Assembly: GCF_900114385.1 (NCBI RefSeq)
Contig: NZ_FOSW01000002.1
Coordinates: forward strand, 434,001-498,000
DNA: 64,000 nucleotides
Direction: 5' to 3'
Origin: Geodermatophilus ruber
Lineage (GTDB): Bacteria; Actinomycetota; Actinomycetes; Mycobacteriales; Geodermatophilaceae
Shown here one piece after another: positions 26,024 to 35,666 of this stretch (the stretch's first letter is position 1; each line of letters begins with the position of its first letter). Below the pieces are notes generated by a model. It saw only the letters and a program-made list of their open reading frames with translations, searched no databases and was not told the origin of the DNA. Position numbers and translations under genes: made by a program.

Positions 26024-26835
26024 TCCGCGCGCTCGATCTCGGTGAGGATCCCGCCGTAGAGGGCGGTGGCCGCGCGCACGCAGTCGCGGGACTCGCGGGC
26101 CAGCAGCGGCGTGCCGGGGGCGGCGTCGTCGTAGCGGCGGCGGACGATCGCCACCATCTCGCGCATCAGCGCCGCGAACCGGGCGTCGTGCCGCTTCGCC
26201 GACAGCTGCTCGCGGGTCACGCCGTGCGCGGCCATCAGGTCGGCGGGCAGGTAGACGCGGCCACGGTCGACGTCCTCGCCCACGTCGCGCAGGAAGTTGG
26301 TCAGCTGGAACGCCTCGCCCAGCGCGATGGCGTGCGGCGCGGCCTCCTCGCGGGTCACCCCCGGGGCGGTGCCCAGCACCGGCAGCACCTGCAGCCCGAT
26401 CACCGACGCCGAACCCCACATGTACCGGTCGAGGGCGTCCATGTGGGCGTAGCCGGTCACGGAGAGGTCGCTGGTCATCGCGGCGAGGAAGTCCACCAGG
26501 TGCTCGACCGGGAGGGCGTACCGGCGGTAGGTGTGCACCAGCGCCAGCCGCACCGGGTCGGCCGACCAGCCGGCCTCCAGTTCGGCCAGCACGGCCCGCG
26601 ACCAGTCGGCGAGGTCGCCGGCCGGGTCGGCGCCGGGGGCGTCGACGAGGTCGTCGGCGGTGCGGGCGGCGGCGTAGAGGGCGTGGACCGCCGGCCGCCG
26701 GTCGGGGGTGAGCAACCGGGTGGCCAGGTGGTAGCTCTTCCCGTGCCGGGCGGCGATCGCGGCGCAGTGCCGGTAGGCGGCGTCCAGCCGGGCCTGCCGC
26801 TCGGCCTGCGTGGGCGGGGGCTCGAGGAGGGTCAC
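25882..26835 (-). CDS. crtB: Phytoene synthase
   Basis: 317 aa. Condenses two geranylgeranyl diphosphates. HGKSYHLATRLL, first Asp motif TADDLVD, GEAFQLTNFLRDVGEDVDRGRVYLP with the second Asp motif, and YRVLDRRVSV are present. The C-terminal ~25 residues after FARRL form an extension read through the crtYd gene. GTG overlaps the crtI stop (GTGA), so crtE-crtI-crtB is one operon. Confidence 0.93.
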   Translation of the reverse strand: MTLLEPPPTQAERQARLDAAYRHCAAIAARHGKSYHLATRLLTPDRRPAVHALYAAARTADDLVDAPGADPAGDLADWSRAVLAELEAGWSADPVRLALVHTYRRYALPVEHLVDFLAAMTSDLSVTGYAHMDALDRYMWGSASVIGLQVLPVLGTAPGVTREEAAPHAIALGEAFQLTNFLRDVGEDVDRGRVYLPADLMAAHGVTREQLSAKRHDARFAALMREMVAIVRRRYDDAAPGTPLLARESRDCVRAATALYGGILTEIERADYRVLDRRVSVSRPRRLAVFARRLTAAQLARVRVIMANPNSRSSTGA

Positions 26836-28355
26836 GGGCCGGTGATCCGCTCGGCGGCCAGCCGGCCGCTGATGACGACCATCGGCACGCCGACGCCGGG
26901 CTGGACCGACGAGCCGGCGAGGACGACGTTCTCCGGGCCGCGGCGGGGGAGCGTCGGCGGTCGGAACGGGCCGGTCTGGCCGAAGGTGTGCGCCAGCGCG
27001 AACGGCGTGCCGGCGGCCATGCCCTGCGCCGCCCAGGTCAGCGGGGTGTCCAGGTGCTCCACCTCGATCGCGCCGGTCAGCCCGGTCCAGCCGCGGGCCT
27101 CGAGAGTGGCCAGCACCTCGTCGCGGTACCGGGGGCCGAGCGCCCCCCAGTCCAGGTCGGGGTTTCCGCCGCTGCGGGGGTCCAGGTTCGGCGTGGGGGC
27201 CACGATGCTGAGCACCTGCCCGCCCTCGGGCGCCAGGCCGCGGTCGGTGCGCGAGGGCATGCTGACCAGCAGGCTCGGGTCGCTCATGATCCTTCCCCGC
27301 CGAGCCCCGGGACCCCCGCCGAGCAGCCGCCCGTCCCGGGTCAGCTCCCGGAACACCTCGTCCCAGGCGGCGCCGAAGCTGATGGTGTGGTGCGCCTGCC
27401 CGGGCAGCTCGGCCCGCACGCCGACGTGCAGGGCCACGCAGGACGGTGAGTAGACCGGACGGCGCGGCCCGCGCAGCCCCGGCACGAGCCTGTGCGGCGC
27501 GTCGGCGGTCACGACGACGGCGTCCGCGGGCAGCCGCTGGCCGTCGTCGAGCAGCACGCCGGTGACCCGCGAACCTGCGAGCTGGAGCTCCCGGACCGCC
27601 GTGCCGTAGCGGACGGCCACCCCCGCGTCGGCCGCCGCGGCGGCCAGGGCGGTGGGCACCGCGGCGATGCCACCCATCGGGTGCCAGACGCCGGCACCGA
27701 TGTCGAGCTGGGCGATCACCGCGTAGGCGGCGATCGCCCGCTGCGGGCTGACCCCGGCGTAGAGGGCCTGGAAGCTGAACAGCCGGCGCAGCCGGTCGTC
27801 GGTGAAGGCCCGCGCGACGTGCCGGGACAGCCGGCCGAACCCGCCGCGGCGGATGAGGGCGACCAGCTCGGGCCCGAGCAGGTCCAGCGGGCCGTCGAGG
27901 TTGCGGTCGATGAACGCGTCCAGCTGGAGCCGGTAGAGGTCGGCGAGGCCCGCGAGGTAGCGGCGCAGAGCGGTGGCCTCCGTCGGGCCGCACAGCGCCG
28001 CCACCTCGGCGGCGAACGCCTCGACGTCGGCGTGCACGTCCAGGTGCGAGCCGTCGGCGAACTGGGCCCGGTAGGTGATCTCCAGCGGCACGAGGGTCAG
28101 CCGGTCCTCGAGCTTCTCGCCGACCGCGGCGAGGGTGTCGGCGATCAGCTCCGGCGCGGTGAAGACCGACGGGCCGGTGTCGAGGGCGTAGCCGCGTTCC
28201 TCGATCCGGCCGGCGCGGCCGCCGGGGCCGGGGCCGCGCTCGACGACGGTGACCTCGCGGCCCGCGCCGCGCAGCCGCAGCGCCGCGGACAGCCCGGCGA
28301 GCCCGGCGCCGACGACCACCACGCGGTCGGTGCGGCCGGGGACGGTGCGGACCAT
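26832..28355 (-). CDS. crtI: Phytoene desaturase
   Basis: 507 aa. FAD-binding RVVVVGAGLAGLSAALRL with VVERGPGPGGRAGRI near the N-terminus; LDTGPSVFTAP, the central QALYAGVSPQRAIAAYAVI, WHPMGGIAAVPTAL and the C-terminal AGSSVQPGVGVPMVVISG are standard CrtI landmarks. It introduces double bonds into phytoene to give lycopene. It overlaps the crtE stop by one base (TGATG). Confidence 0.94.
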   Translation of the reverse strand: MVRTVPGRTDRVVVVGAGLAGLSAALRLRGAGREVTVVERGPGPGGRAGRIEERGYALDTGPSVFTAPELIADTLAAVGEKLEDRLTLVPLEITYRAQFADGSHLDVHADVEAFAAEVAALCGPTEATALRRYLAGLADLYRLQLDAFIDRNLDGPLDLLGPELVALIRRGGFGRLSRHVARAFTDDRLRRLFSFQALYAGVSPQRAIAAYAVIAQLDIGAGVWHPMGGIAAVPTALAAAAADAGVAVRYGTAVRELQLAGSRVTGVLLDDGQRLPADAVVVTADAPHRLVPGLRGPRRPVYSPSCVALHVGVRAELPGQAHHTISFGAAWDEVFRELTRDGRLLGGGPGARRGRIMSDPSLLVSMPSRTDRGLAPEGGQVLSIVAPTPNLDPRSGGNPDLDWGALGPRYRDEVLATLEARGWTGLTGAIEVEHLDTPLTWAAQGMAAGTPFALAHTFGQTGPFRPPTLPRRGPENVVLAGSSVQPGVGVPMVVISGRLAAERITGP

Positions 28356-29479
28356 CAGGCGGTGCGGGTGGTCGCGGCGACCGCCAGCGCGTCGAGCGCG
28401 GCGCGCGCGTCCTCGGCCACGGGGGCCTCGGCGATGGCGGTGCGGGCCAGCTCGGTGCGCTGGGCGATCCGCTGCTCCACCATGGCGCGGGCGCCGGTGG
28501 ACTCGATGAGGCGGCGCAGGGCGTCGAAGTCCGCCGGCCCGGCGTCGGGGTTGCCCAGCATCCTCGCCAGCAGGCGCCGCCCGCCGGCGTCGGCGGCCTC
28601 CTCGGCCAGCGCGATGAGCAGGGTCTGCTTGCCCTCGCGGAGGTCGTCGTCGGCCGACTTCCCGGTCACCGCCGGGTCGCCGAACACCCCCAGGACGTCG
28701 TCGCGCAGCTGGAACGCCTCGCCGAGGGGGAGGCCGATCGCCGAGTAGGCGTCGGTGACCTGCGCCCCGGCGCCGGCGATGGCGGCGCCGAGCTGCAGCG
28801 GCCGCTGCACCGTGTAGCCGGCGCTCTTGTAGCGGGCGACGGTCAGCGCGCCCTGGGCGCCGGGCAGCCCGCCGGCGGCACGCAGCAGGTCCAGGTACTG
28901 GCCGGCGGTCACCTCGGTGCGCATCGTGTCCCACACCTCGCGGGCACGGGTGAGGGCCGCGGGGGAGATGCCCGAGCGGCGGAGCAGCTCGTCGGACCAC
29001 ACCAGCGACAGGTCGCCGACCAGGATCGCCGCACCCACGCCGAAGGAGGCGCCGTCGCCGGTGAGCCGGTGGTGCCCGTGCTGCGCGGCGAAGCCGACGT
29101 GGGTGGCCGGGCGGCCCCGGCGGGTCAGCGCGCCGTCCATCACGTCGTCGTGGACCAGAGCGCTGGCGTGCACGAACTCCAGTGCGGCGACGGCGCGCAG
29201 CACGGCCGCATCGTCCTCGGCGCCTTCCCGGCGAGCGCCGCGCCAGCCCCAGTAGGCGAACAGCGGGCGCAGCCGCTTACCGCCGTCGGCCAGCGCGCGC
29301 ACCTCGTCGGCCACGGGGACCAGCGAGTCATCCATGGCGGCGAGGGTCTCGCGCTGGTCGTCGAGGAACTCGGTGAGCGCGCAGGTGACCGCGCTGCGGA
29401 CGCGGTCGAGCTCGGCGGCGGCCGGCGACGGGGCCAGCGGGAGGGCGGAGGACTCGCGCTGCTGCGCCCCGGCGATCAT
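28355..29479 (-). CDS. crtE: Geranylgeranyl diphosphate synthase
   Basis: 374 aa. First Asp-rich motif in [24 protein letters not shown], chain-length region upstream, [19 protein letters not shown], and second Asp-rich motif [14 protein letters not shown]. Supplies GGPP to CrtB. Start ATG at 29479 has GATACT 6 nt upstream (leaderless). In mycobacteria the equivalent slot holds idsA2 (Rv2173), a prenyl synthase without the carotenoid genes. Confidence 0.93.
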   Translation of the reverse strand: MIAGAQQRESSALPLAPSPAAAELDRVRSAVTCALTEFLDDQRETLAAMDDSLVPVADEVRALADGGKRLRPLFAYWGWRGARREGAEDDAAVLRAVAALEFVHASALVHDDVMDGALTRRGRPATHVGFAAQHGHHRLTGDGASFGVGAAILVGDLSLVWSDELLRRSGISPAALTRAREVWDTMRTEVTAGQYLDLLRAAGGLPGAQGALTVARYKSAGYTVQRPLQLGAAIAGAGAQVTDAYSAIGLPLGEAFQLRDDVLGVFGDPAVTGKSADDDLREGKQTLLIALAEEAADAGGRRLLARMLGNPDAGPADFDALRRLIESTGARAMVEQRIAQRTELARTAIAEAPVAEDARAALDALAVAATTRTA

Positions 29480-29485
29480 CGTCCA

Positions 29486-29491
29486 AGTATC
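29486..29491 (-). promoter_or_regulatory. Leaderless -10 hexamer GATACT for crtE-crtI-crtB
   Basis: GATACT on the minus strand ends 6 nt before the ATG at 29479 and would start the carotenoid operon. Confidence 0.45.
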
Positions 29492-29640
29492 GCCCGGCGC
29501 CGGATGCGGCGACTCCACCGGCGCGACGTCCCGGCACAGGGTCAACGGACCAGCCTCCTCGTTCCGCGAGCGGCTCTCGCTGGTCCTGCTTCGCGCGGAG
29601 GGCGCCGGGTGGATGCGGCCCCGGCAGAAATCTCCGTCCG

Positions 29641-29646
29641 TATCCT
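29641..29646 (+). promoter_or_regulatory. Leaderless -10 hexamer TATCCT for metF
   Basis: TATCCT ends 8 nt before the ATG at 29655; the region between is pyrimidine-rich with no ribosome site. Confidence 0.45.
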
Positions 29647-29654
29647 TCCCTCCC

Positions 29655-30557
29655 ATGACCCGCACCGTCCGCGAGCTGCTCGCCGGGGGGCGGCCGACGT
29701 GGTCGTTCGAGTTCTTCCCGCCCCGCACGCCGGAGGGCGCGGCAGGGCTGTGGACGGCGCTGCGCGAGCTGGAGCGGCTGCACCCGTCGTTCGTGTCGGT
29801 CACCTACGGCGCCGGCGGCTCGACCCGCGAGGGCACGGTGTCGGTGACCGAGCGGATCGCCACCGAGACGACGATGACGCCGCTGGCCCACCTGACCGCC
29901 GTCGACCACAGCGTGGCCGAGCTGCGGCACGTGGTCAGCCGGCTGGCCGCCGCCGGGGTGCGCAACCTGCTCGCGCTGCGCGGGGACCCGCCGGGCGCCG
30001 ACCCGCAGGCCGAGTGGGTGGCCCACCCGCAGGGGCTGCGCTACGCCGCCGAGCTGGTCGAGCTGGTCCGGTCGATGGGCGACTTCAGCGTCGGCGTCGC
30101 CGCCTTCCCCGAGAAGCACCCGCGATCGCCGGACTACGACACCGACGTCGAGATGTTCGTCCAGAAGTGCCGCGCGGGTGCGGACTTCGCGATCACCCAG
30201 ATGTTCTTCCGCTCCGAGGACTACCTGCGGCTGCGCGACCGGGTGGCGGCCGCCGGCTGCGATGTGCCGATCATCGCCGGGGTCATGCCGGTGACCAACG
30301 CCCGGCAGATCGCCCGCATCGTGCAGCTGTCCGGGCAGGCGTTCCCGGCCGAGCTGGCCACCCGGTTCGCCGCGCTCGACGGCGACCGGCCGGAGGACAA
30401 GGCCGCGGTGCGCGCCTACGGCGTCGAGGTGGCCACCGAGCTGTGCCGGACCCTGCTCGCCGAGGGGGTGCCGGGTATCCACTTCATCACCATGAACCGG
30501 TCGACGGCGACCCGCGAGGTCTACGCCAGCCTGGCGTCGCTGGCCCCGACGTCCTGA
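29655..30557 (+). CDS. metF: Methylenetetrahydrofolate reductase
   Basis: 300 aa. [11 protein letters not shown] (catalytic Glu), [52 protein letters not shown] and [10 protein letters not shown] match MetF. Reduces 5,10-methylene-THF to 5-methyl-THF for methionine synthesis, linking to glyA one-carbon flow. Positional counterpart of Rv2172c. Its 3' end overlaps the convergent gene by 37 bp. Confidence 0.94.
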   Translation: MTRTVRELLAGGRPTWSFEFFPPRTPEGAAGLWTALRELERLHPSFVSVTYGAGGSTREGTVSVTERIATETTMTPLAHLTAVDHSVAELRHVVSRLAAAGVRNLLALRGDPPGADPQAEWVAHPQGLRYAAELVELVRSMGDFSVGVAAFPEKHPRSPDYDTDVEMFVQKCRAGADFAITQMFFRSEDYLRLRDRVAAAGCDVPIIAGVMPVTNARQIARIVQLSGQAFPAELATRFAALDGDRPEDKAAVRAYGVEVATELCRTLLAEGVPGIHFITMNRSTATREVYASLASLAPTS

Positions 30558-31180
30558 GCCTCCGCGGCCAGGGCGGCCGTCCGGGCCGCCGCCCGGCGCA
30601 GGCCCTCCCGCTCGGACGCGTAGCCGCCGAACACACCGACCACCGGCAGGCTGGCCAGGAACCGGTGGCGCAGCTTGCCCTTGGGGCGGCCGTCCAGCGC
30701 CTCGTCGATGCGGCTCAGCAGCCGGGCGACCCGCCACAGCGTGCGGAGGTTGCCGCCGAGACCCGCGCGGGACTCCCGGGGGCCGAAGGCCTCCTCCCGG
30801 TAGGTGCCCCTCGCGTGCTGCAGCAGCGGCTCGACGTGCGCGGCGGTCAGGTTGCGGTCGAGCAGCACCCGGGCCAGTAGCGACACCCGCGCGGCGGGGT
30901 CGGCCACGCCGTGTTCGGAGGCGACGCCACCGATCACGAGGACCTGCACCGCGGCCCCGACGGTGTTCTGCAGCGGCAGCAGGTCGGCGAGCTTGCCGGC
31001 GAACCGCGGCGCGGCGCTCACCCCGGCGGCGATGCGGGGCACCTGCTCGGCCCACCACCGGTCACGCTCGGCCTGGGAGAGCGCCGGTGAGCGGCCCAGC
31101 CGCCGCCCCAGCGGGGCGGTCAGCCGGTCGACCCGGCGGAGGACGTCGATCACGGCCGCGTCGCTGATCGGAGGAGCCAT
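30521..31180 (-). CDS. Conserved protein of unknown function
   Basis: 219 aa, mostly helical. Recognisable stretches are [57 protein letters not shown] and [20 protein letters not shown]. The two hydrophobic Gly/Val stretches suggest membrane association, as in EcsC-like proteins, but I cannot assign a family. The ATG at 31180 has a TAGGCG hexamer 7 nt upstream. The 3' end overlaps metF. Confidence 0.55.
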   Translation of the reverse strand: MAPPISDAAVIDVLRRVDRLTAPLGRRLGRSPALSQAERDRWWAEQVPRIAAGVSAAPRFAGKLADLLPLQNTVGAAVQVLVIGGVASEHGVADPAARVSLLARVLLDRNLTAAHVEPLLQHARGTYREEAFGPRESRAGLGGNLRTLWRVARLLSRIDEALDGRPKGKLRHRFLASLPVVGVFGGYASEREGLRRAAARTAALAAEAQDVGASDARLA

Positions 31181-31233
31181 GGTCGAGCGCCTACCCGTCC
31201 GGCCGGCCGGGTCATGCGCGGGCGGGCGACCCG

Positions 31234-32031
31234 CTATCCGCCCAGCCGCGTGCAGTCGTCCGGCCCCAGCTCGGCTGGACCACCGGCCGCCAGCAGCTCC
31301 ACGACCATCGCCAGCACCAGCGGGTCGGCCGGCAGCTCCTCGTGGGCGGGCCGGGCGTCGGCGCAGACCGACTGCACCGGCAGGTTCAGCGCCCCGTCGA
31401 GGCGTGCGGAGTCCGGCGGGGTGACCGTCGCGTCCTGCGTCGTCCAGATCGACACCCAGTCCGGCCCCTCGGGCGTCTCGTCGCCGGCATTGAGGCCGAT
31501 GACCAGCTCGCTGTCGGTGGTCATCTGCTGGCAGCCGATCGGGCAGCGGGCGGGGGCCAGGGTGCGCGCGAGGTCGGCGACCGTGGTGCCGTGGTGCGGC
31601 GAGCCCAGGGTGAGGACCCGGCGGGCGACGTCGGCGCCGCCGTCGGCCACCCACAGCCGCGCGATCAACCCGCCCGCCGAGTAGCCGACGACGTCGACGC
31701 TCTCGGCGCCGCTCCGCTGGAGTGCGGCGTCGACCGCCTCGCCCAGCGCCCCGGCGGAGGCGAGGAGGTCGCCGGTGCCGTCGCCGGGCACGGCCACCAC
31801 CGTCGCGTCGCGGCCCTCGGCGGTGAGGCGGTCGGCGAGCGGCTGCAGCGAGGCGGTCGACCCGCCGTAGCCGGGCACCAGCAGCACCGGCCCCGGCTCC
31901 GCCTCGGGAACCGCCTCTGGGTCACCGGCCCGGCCGGCCAGCAGGACCGCACCCCCGGCCAGGACCGCGACGACGAGGACGGCCAGCAGGCCGAGGACGA
32001 GGCGGCGGCCGGCGGGGCGGGGAGCGGACAC
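31234..32031 (-). CDS. Membrane-anchored or secreted lipase/esterase
   Basis: 265 aa. An N-terminal helix (LVLGLLAVLVVAVLAGGAVLLAG, residues ~11-33) acts as signal anchor. The alpha/beta-hydrolase domain has VPGYGGSTASLQPLADRL, nucleophile VVGYSAGGLIARLW, SPHHGTTVADLA, and a likely acid/His pair near DWVSIWTTQDATVTPPD and ARPAHEELPAD. Cysteines (CPIGC, CADA, DDC) suit an exported protein. Similar to class-2 bacterial lipases. Substrate unknown. Confidence 0.82.
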   Translation of the reverse strand: MSAPRPAGRRLVLGLLAVLVVAVLAGGAVLLAGRAGDPEAVPEAEPGPVLLVPGYGGSTASLQPLADRLTAEGRDATVVAVPGDGTGDLLASAGALGEAVDAALQRSGAESVDVVGYSAGGLIARLWVADGGADVARRVLTLGSPHHGTTVADLARTLAPARCPIGCQQMTTDSELVIGLNAGDETPEGPDWVSIWTTQDATVTPPDSARLDGALNLPVQSVCADARPAHEELPADPLVLAMVVELLAAGGPAELGPDDCTRLGG

Positions 32032-32099
32032 GCCGCCACTGTGCCCGCCCGCGCCCCGGACGGTGCCGCCTGGTGGACTGCAGCCGTGGAGGGAATGCC

Positions 32100-32756
32100 G
32101 TGCTGAGCCGCGAGGAGTACCTCCGCGCGTGGTCGTCCTGGCACGGCGGCACCGATCCGGAGGGCAACCGGCTGGTGCGCGGCTGGCTGTCGGCCTCCTA
32201 CTCCCTGGCCCGCTCCCTGGCCTTCCTGCCCCCGCTCGCGGCGACCGCGTCCGGTCTGGCGGTGGCCGCGGCCGCCGTCGTCCCCGCATGGGCGGGTGGG
32301 GCGTGGCTGCTGCTCGCCGGGGTGCTCGTCGGAGGGTCGGGCCTGCTGGACTCCCTCGACGGCGCGCTGGCCATCGCCACCGGCCGGGCGTCCCGCCGCG
32401 GCTTCGTGCTCGACAGCGCGGTGGATCGGGTGACCGAGGCCGCCTACGCCGCAGCCCTGTGGGGTGCCGGCGCGCCCGGCTGGCTGGCCGCGGCGTTCGG
32501 GGCGCTGTGCTGGCTGCCCGACTACCTGCGGGCCCGCGCCGGGCAGGCCGGGGTGGGGGAGACCGGGATCCTCTCGGTCTGGGAGCGGCCGACCCGGGTG
32601 ATCATGACTGGGGCCACGCTCCTCGGCGCCGGAGTGATCTCCGGGTGGGGCGCGGCCGCGCCGGTGGTCACCAGCGGCGCGGCGGTCGGCTGCGCGCTCG
32701 GGGTCGTCGGGGTCGCCCAGCTGGGCTTCGCGCTGCGCCGGGCGCTGGCCGGCTGA
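32100..32756 (+). CDS. CDP-alcohol phosphatidyltransferase family protein
   Basis: 218 aa. The CDP-alcohol motif reads LDSLDGALAIATGRASRRGFVLDSAVDR: DxxDGxxA and GxxxDxxxD are intact, with Ile in place of the Arg of the usual DGxxAR. Several membrane helices follow. It would transfer a phosphatidyl group to an alcohol or inositol-type acceptor at the membrane. The GTG at 32100 has GGAGGG 6 nt upstream. Head-group unknown. Confidence 0.82.
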   Translation: MLSREEYLRAWSSWHGGTDPEGNRLVRGWLSASYSLARSLAFLPPLAATASGLAVAAAAVVPAWAGGAWLLLAGVLVGGSGLLDSLDGALAIATGRASRRGFVLDSAVDRVTEAAYAAALWGAGAPGWLAAAFGALCWLPDYLRARAGQAGVGETGILSVWERPTRVIMTGATLLGAGVISGWGAAAPVVTSGAAVGCALGVVGVAQLGFALRRALAG

Positions 32757-32853
32757 CTCCCGGACGGCGGTGTCGCGGCCGGGCTCCTAAGGTGTGCGGT
32801 GCTCAGCCCTGATCCGCGCGGGACGTCCGCGTGCGCCGCCCGAGGAGCGCTCC

Positions 32854-33828
32854 GTGCCCGTCGCCGTCACCGGCTCCATCGCCACCGACCACCTGATGAC
32901 CTTCCCCGGGAAGTTCACCGAGCAGTTCGTCGAGGGCCAGCTGGAGAACGTCTCGCTGTCCTTCCTCGTCGACGACCTGGTGCAGCACCGCGGCGGCGCC
33001 GGGGCGAACATGGCCTACGGGCTGGGCCTGCTGGGCCTCTCGCCGGTGCTGGTCGGCGCGGTGGGCAGCGACTTCGCCGACTACGACGCCTGGCTCACCC
33101 GGCACGGCGTGGACACCGCCAGCGTGCACTGGTCGGAGCTCAAGCACACGGCCCGGTTCGTCTGCACCACCGACGCCGTCAACAACCAGATCGCGTCCTT
33201 CTACTCGGGCGCCATGGCCGAGGCCTCGTCGATCGAGCTGGCGCCGGTCGCCGCCCGGGTCGGCCCGCTGGACCTGGTGGTCATCGGCCCCAACGACCCG
33301 ACGGCGATGGTGCGGCACACCCAGGAGTGCCGGGACCGCGGCTACGCCTTCGCCGCCGACCCGAGCCAGCAGCTGGCCTGGGCCGACGGCGAGATGATCC
33401 GCGAGCTGGTCGACGGTGCGGACCTGCTGTTCACCAACGAGTACGAGGCGGCGCTGCTGCTGCAGAAGACCGGGTGGACCGACGCGGAGGTGCTCGCCCG
33501 GGTCGGGACCTGGGTGACCACGCGCGCGGCCGACGGCGTCCTGGTGCGGCAGGCCGACGCCGAGCCGATCTCGGTGATCGCCGTCCCGGAGACCAGGCCG
33601 GTGGAGCCGACCGGGGGTGGGGACGCGCTGCGCGCCGGGTTCATCGCCGGCCGGATGTGGGGTCTGGGACTGGAGCGGGCAACCCAGCTCGGGTCGGCGG
33701 TGGCCACCGAGGCGGTCGAGGTGATCGGTACCCAGGAGTACGAGCTGCGCCGGCAGCCGTTCCTCGAGCGTTTCGCGGACGCCTTCGGGGCCGACGCCGC
33801 CGACGAGGTCGCCGTGCACCTGCTGTGA
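32854..33828 (+). CDS. adoK: PfkB-family carbohydrate/adenosine kinase (AdoK-like)
   Basis: 324 aa. VTGSIATDHLMTFPGKFTEQ and HRGGAGANMAYGLGLLG near the start and PTGGGDALRAGFIAG near the end (anion hole/catalytic Asp) resemble mycobacterial adenosine kinase Rv2202c, whose C-terminal motif is PTGVGDAFRAGF. Phosphorylates adenosine (or a sugar). GTG at 32854 has GAGGAG 7 nt upstream; a TAAGGT hexamer at 32788-32793 is a likely -10. Confidence 0.85.
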   Translation: MPVAVTGSIATDHLMTFPGKFTEQFVEGQLENVSLSFLVDDLVQHRGGAGANMAYGLGLLGLSPVLVGAVGSDFADYDAWLTRHGVDTASVHWSELKHTARFVCTTDAVNNQIASFYSGAMAEASSIELAPVAARVGPLDLVVIGPNDPTAMVRHTQECRDRGYAFAADPSQQLAWADGEMIRELVDGADLLFTNEYEAALLLQKTGWTDAEVLARVGTWVTTRAADGVLVRQADAEPISVIAVPETRPVEPTGGGDALRAGFIAGRMWGLGLERATQLGSAVATEAVEVIGTQEYELRRQPFLERFADAFGADAADEVAVHLL

Positions 33829-33879
33829 CGCGATGACCCCGTGTCCCCGCCGGGAACCCCGCGGCCTTGCTGAGCCCGG

Positions 33880-34533
33880 TCACTGCTCGCCGCGGACCTG
33901 CTCGCCGATCGACGGATCCTCCGACCAGCGCTGGTAGGCGATCCGCCGGATCTCCTTGATCTCACCGATCGTCGACCACTCGTTGCCGCCGAGGCGGGCC
34001 AGCGGGCGCAGCGCCTCGATCCGCGGCCGGCCGTCGCGCACCGCGCCCTCTGCCACGGTGATGAGCTCCACCCGGCCGAAGACGACCGTGCTGTCGCCCA
34101 GCCGCAGCGTGGAGTGCAGCGTGCACTCCACCGCCACGGGGGACTCCGCCACCCGGGGGACGCCGACCCGCTCGCTCGGCGCCAGCTGGACGCCGCACTC
34201 CTCGGCCTCGCTGATCCCGGGCGGGAAGTCCGTGCCGGTCGCGTTGACCTGCTCGAACAGCGCCTCCGGGGTCAGGCTGATCGTGAACTCGCCGGTGGCC
34301 TCCACGTTGCGCAGTGAGTCCTTGCGGCCGACCGAGGTGAACTGCACGACCGGCGGGGACACGCAGGCGACCGTGTAGAAGGAGTGCGGCGCCAGGTTGA
34401 CCACGCCGTCGGCCGACCGGCTGCACACCCAGGCGATCGGCCGGGGTACCACCACCGAGTTGAGCACGCGGTAGAAGGCGCCGCTCTCCATGGTCGTCGG
34501 GTCGAACCGCACGCGCGCATCCAGGCTGGTCAC
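33880..34533 (-). CDS. Flavin reductase family (FMN split-barrel) protein
   Basis: 217 aa. FYRVLNSVVVPRPIAWVCSR, NLAPHSFYTVACVSPPVVQF and KDSLRNVEATGEFTISL are typical of DIM6/NTAB-type FMN-binding split barrels, which reduce flavin for partner enzymes. Last gene of the minus-strand operon; GTGA overlap with the glycosyltransferase. It could supply reduced flavin for carotenoid modification (speculative). Confidence 0.8.
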   Translation of the reverse strand: MTSLDARVRFDPTTMESGAFYRVLNSVVVPRPIAWVCSRSADGVVNLAPHSFYTVACVSPPVVQFTSVGRKDSLRNVEATGEFTISLTPEALFEQVNATGTDFPPGISEAEECGVQLAPSERVGVPRVAESPVAVECTLHSTLRLGDSTVVFGRVELITVAEGAVRDGRPRIEALRPLARLGGNEWSTIGEIKEIRRIAYQRWSEDPSIGEQVRGEQ

Positions 34534-35666
34534 CCCGGCATCGTCTCGCGTCGCCCGGGCGGCGCGCCGACCGGGCGGCCGCGCCAGGACAGCGTGCCCC
34601 GGCGCCGGGCCAGCACCGACCGGGCCAGCAGGGCGTCGAACAGCAGCACCGACACCGGGTGGGCGAGCGCGTCCGGCCACACCCGGCTGCCGGTGGCCGC
34701 CGCCGACACCGCCCGGCCGGCCACCCCGGCGGCGTAGCCGGCCAGCCCGGTGCGCGAGCCGCGGAGCGCGGCCAGCGCCGGCAGCACCCACACCGCGGTC
34801 AGTCCGGCGGCCGCGGCGAGGCTCGCCGCCGGCGATCCGCCGACCGCGGCCCACAGGGACTTGGTGTAGCCGTCCCGCAGCGCCGGCCAGCCCTGGTACA
34901 TCCGGCAGGCCGCGAGCCGGGAGCCGTCCACCGGCACCGCCCGCCCGCCGGCCCGCTTCACCGCCCGCGCGAGGGCGACGTCCTCGATGACCTCGCCGCG
35001 CACCGCGCCGTGGCCGCCCGCCCGCTGGTACGCCGCGCGGGTGAGGACCAGGAACTGGCCGTTCGCCGCGGTCAGCGCCGGGCGGGCGGAGCGCTCGGCC
35101 AGCCGCAGCGGCAGCGTGGTGGCCCACAGCCACGGCGCCAGCGGCTGCACGAGCCGCTCGGCGAGGCCGGCGGCCAGCGGGCGCGGCCAGGGAGAGACGA
35201 GGTCCAGCCGGTGGGCGTCCAGCACGGCGACGGCGCCGGCGATCGCGTCGGGGAAGAGCCGCACGTCGGCGTCGACGAACACCAGCACGCCGTCGTCCCC
35301 GGCCGCGGCGGCCGCGCCGGCCGCGCAGGCGTGCGGCTTGCCCAGCCAGCCCGGCGGCGGCTCCCCGGCGGCGACCAGCCGCACCCGGGGATCGGGCACC
35401 GCGCGGACGACCGCCGCGGTGGCGTCGGTGGACCCGTCGTCGACCACCACCACCCGCAGCTCGGGCACGCCCTGCGTGGCCAGGATCGCGGCCAGGCAGG
35501 CGCCGACGTGCTCCTCCTCGTCGCGCACCGGCAGGACGACGGTCACCGGCCGGCGCACCGCCGGGGGCGGGACCGGCGGGCGGCGGAGCAGCGCGAGGTT
35601 CGCCACGGCGTGCAGCGCCCCGCCGACCGCCGCGCCGGAGAGCAGGCGCAGCACCCGGCCGGTCAC
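34530..35666 (-). CDS. Family 2 glycosyltransferase, carotenoid-type
   Basis: 378 aa. VTVVLPVRDEEEHVGACLAA, VVVDDGSTDATA, GWLGKPHACAAGA and VFVDADVRLFP give the GT2 nucleotide-sugar site; GEVIEDVALARAVK holds the ED acceptor-base motif. Two or three C-terminal hydrophobic helices anchor it. It resembles CrtQ/CruG-type carotenoid glycosyltransferases, and it is coupled (GTGA) to CruF. Expected to add a sugar to a hydroxylated carotenoid end. Confidence 0.82.
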   Translation of the reverse strand: MTGRVLRLLSGAAVGGALHAVANLALLRRPPVPPPAVRRPVTVVLPVRDEEEHVGACLAAILATQGVPELRVVVVDDGSTDATAAVVRAVPDPRVRLVAAGEPPPGWLGKPHACAAGAAAAAGDDGVLVFVDADVRLFPDAIAGAVAVLDAHRLDLVSPWPRPLAAGLAERLVQPLAPWLWATTLPLRLAERSARPALTAANGQFLVLTRAAYQRAGGHGAVRGEVIEDVALARAVKRAGGRAVPVDGSRLAACRMYQGWPALRDGYTKSLWAAVGGSPAASLAAAAGLTAVWVLPALAALRGSRTGLAGYAAGVAGRAVSAAATGSRVWPDALAHPVSVLLFDALLARSVLARRRGTLSWRGRPVGAPPGRRETMPG

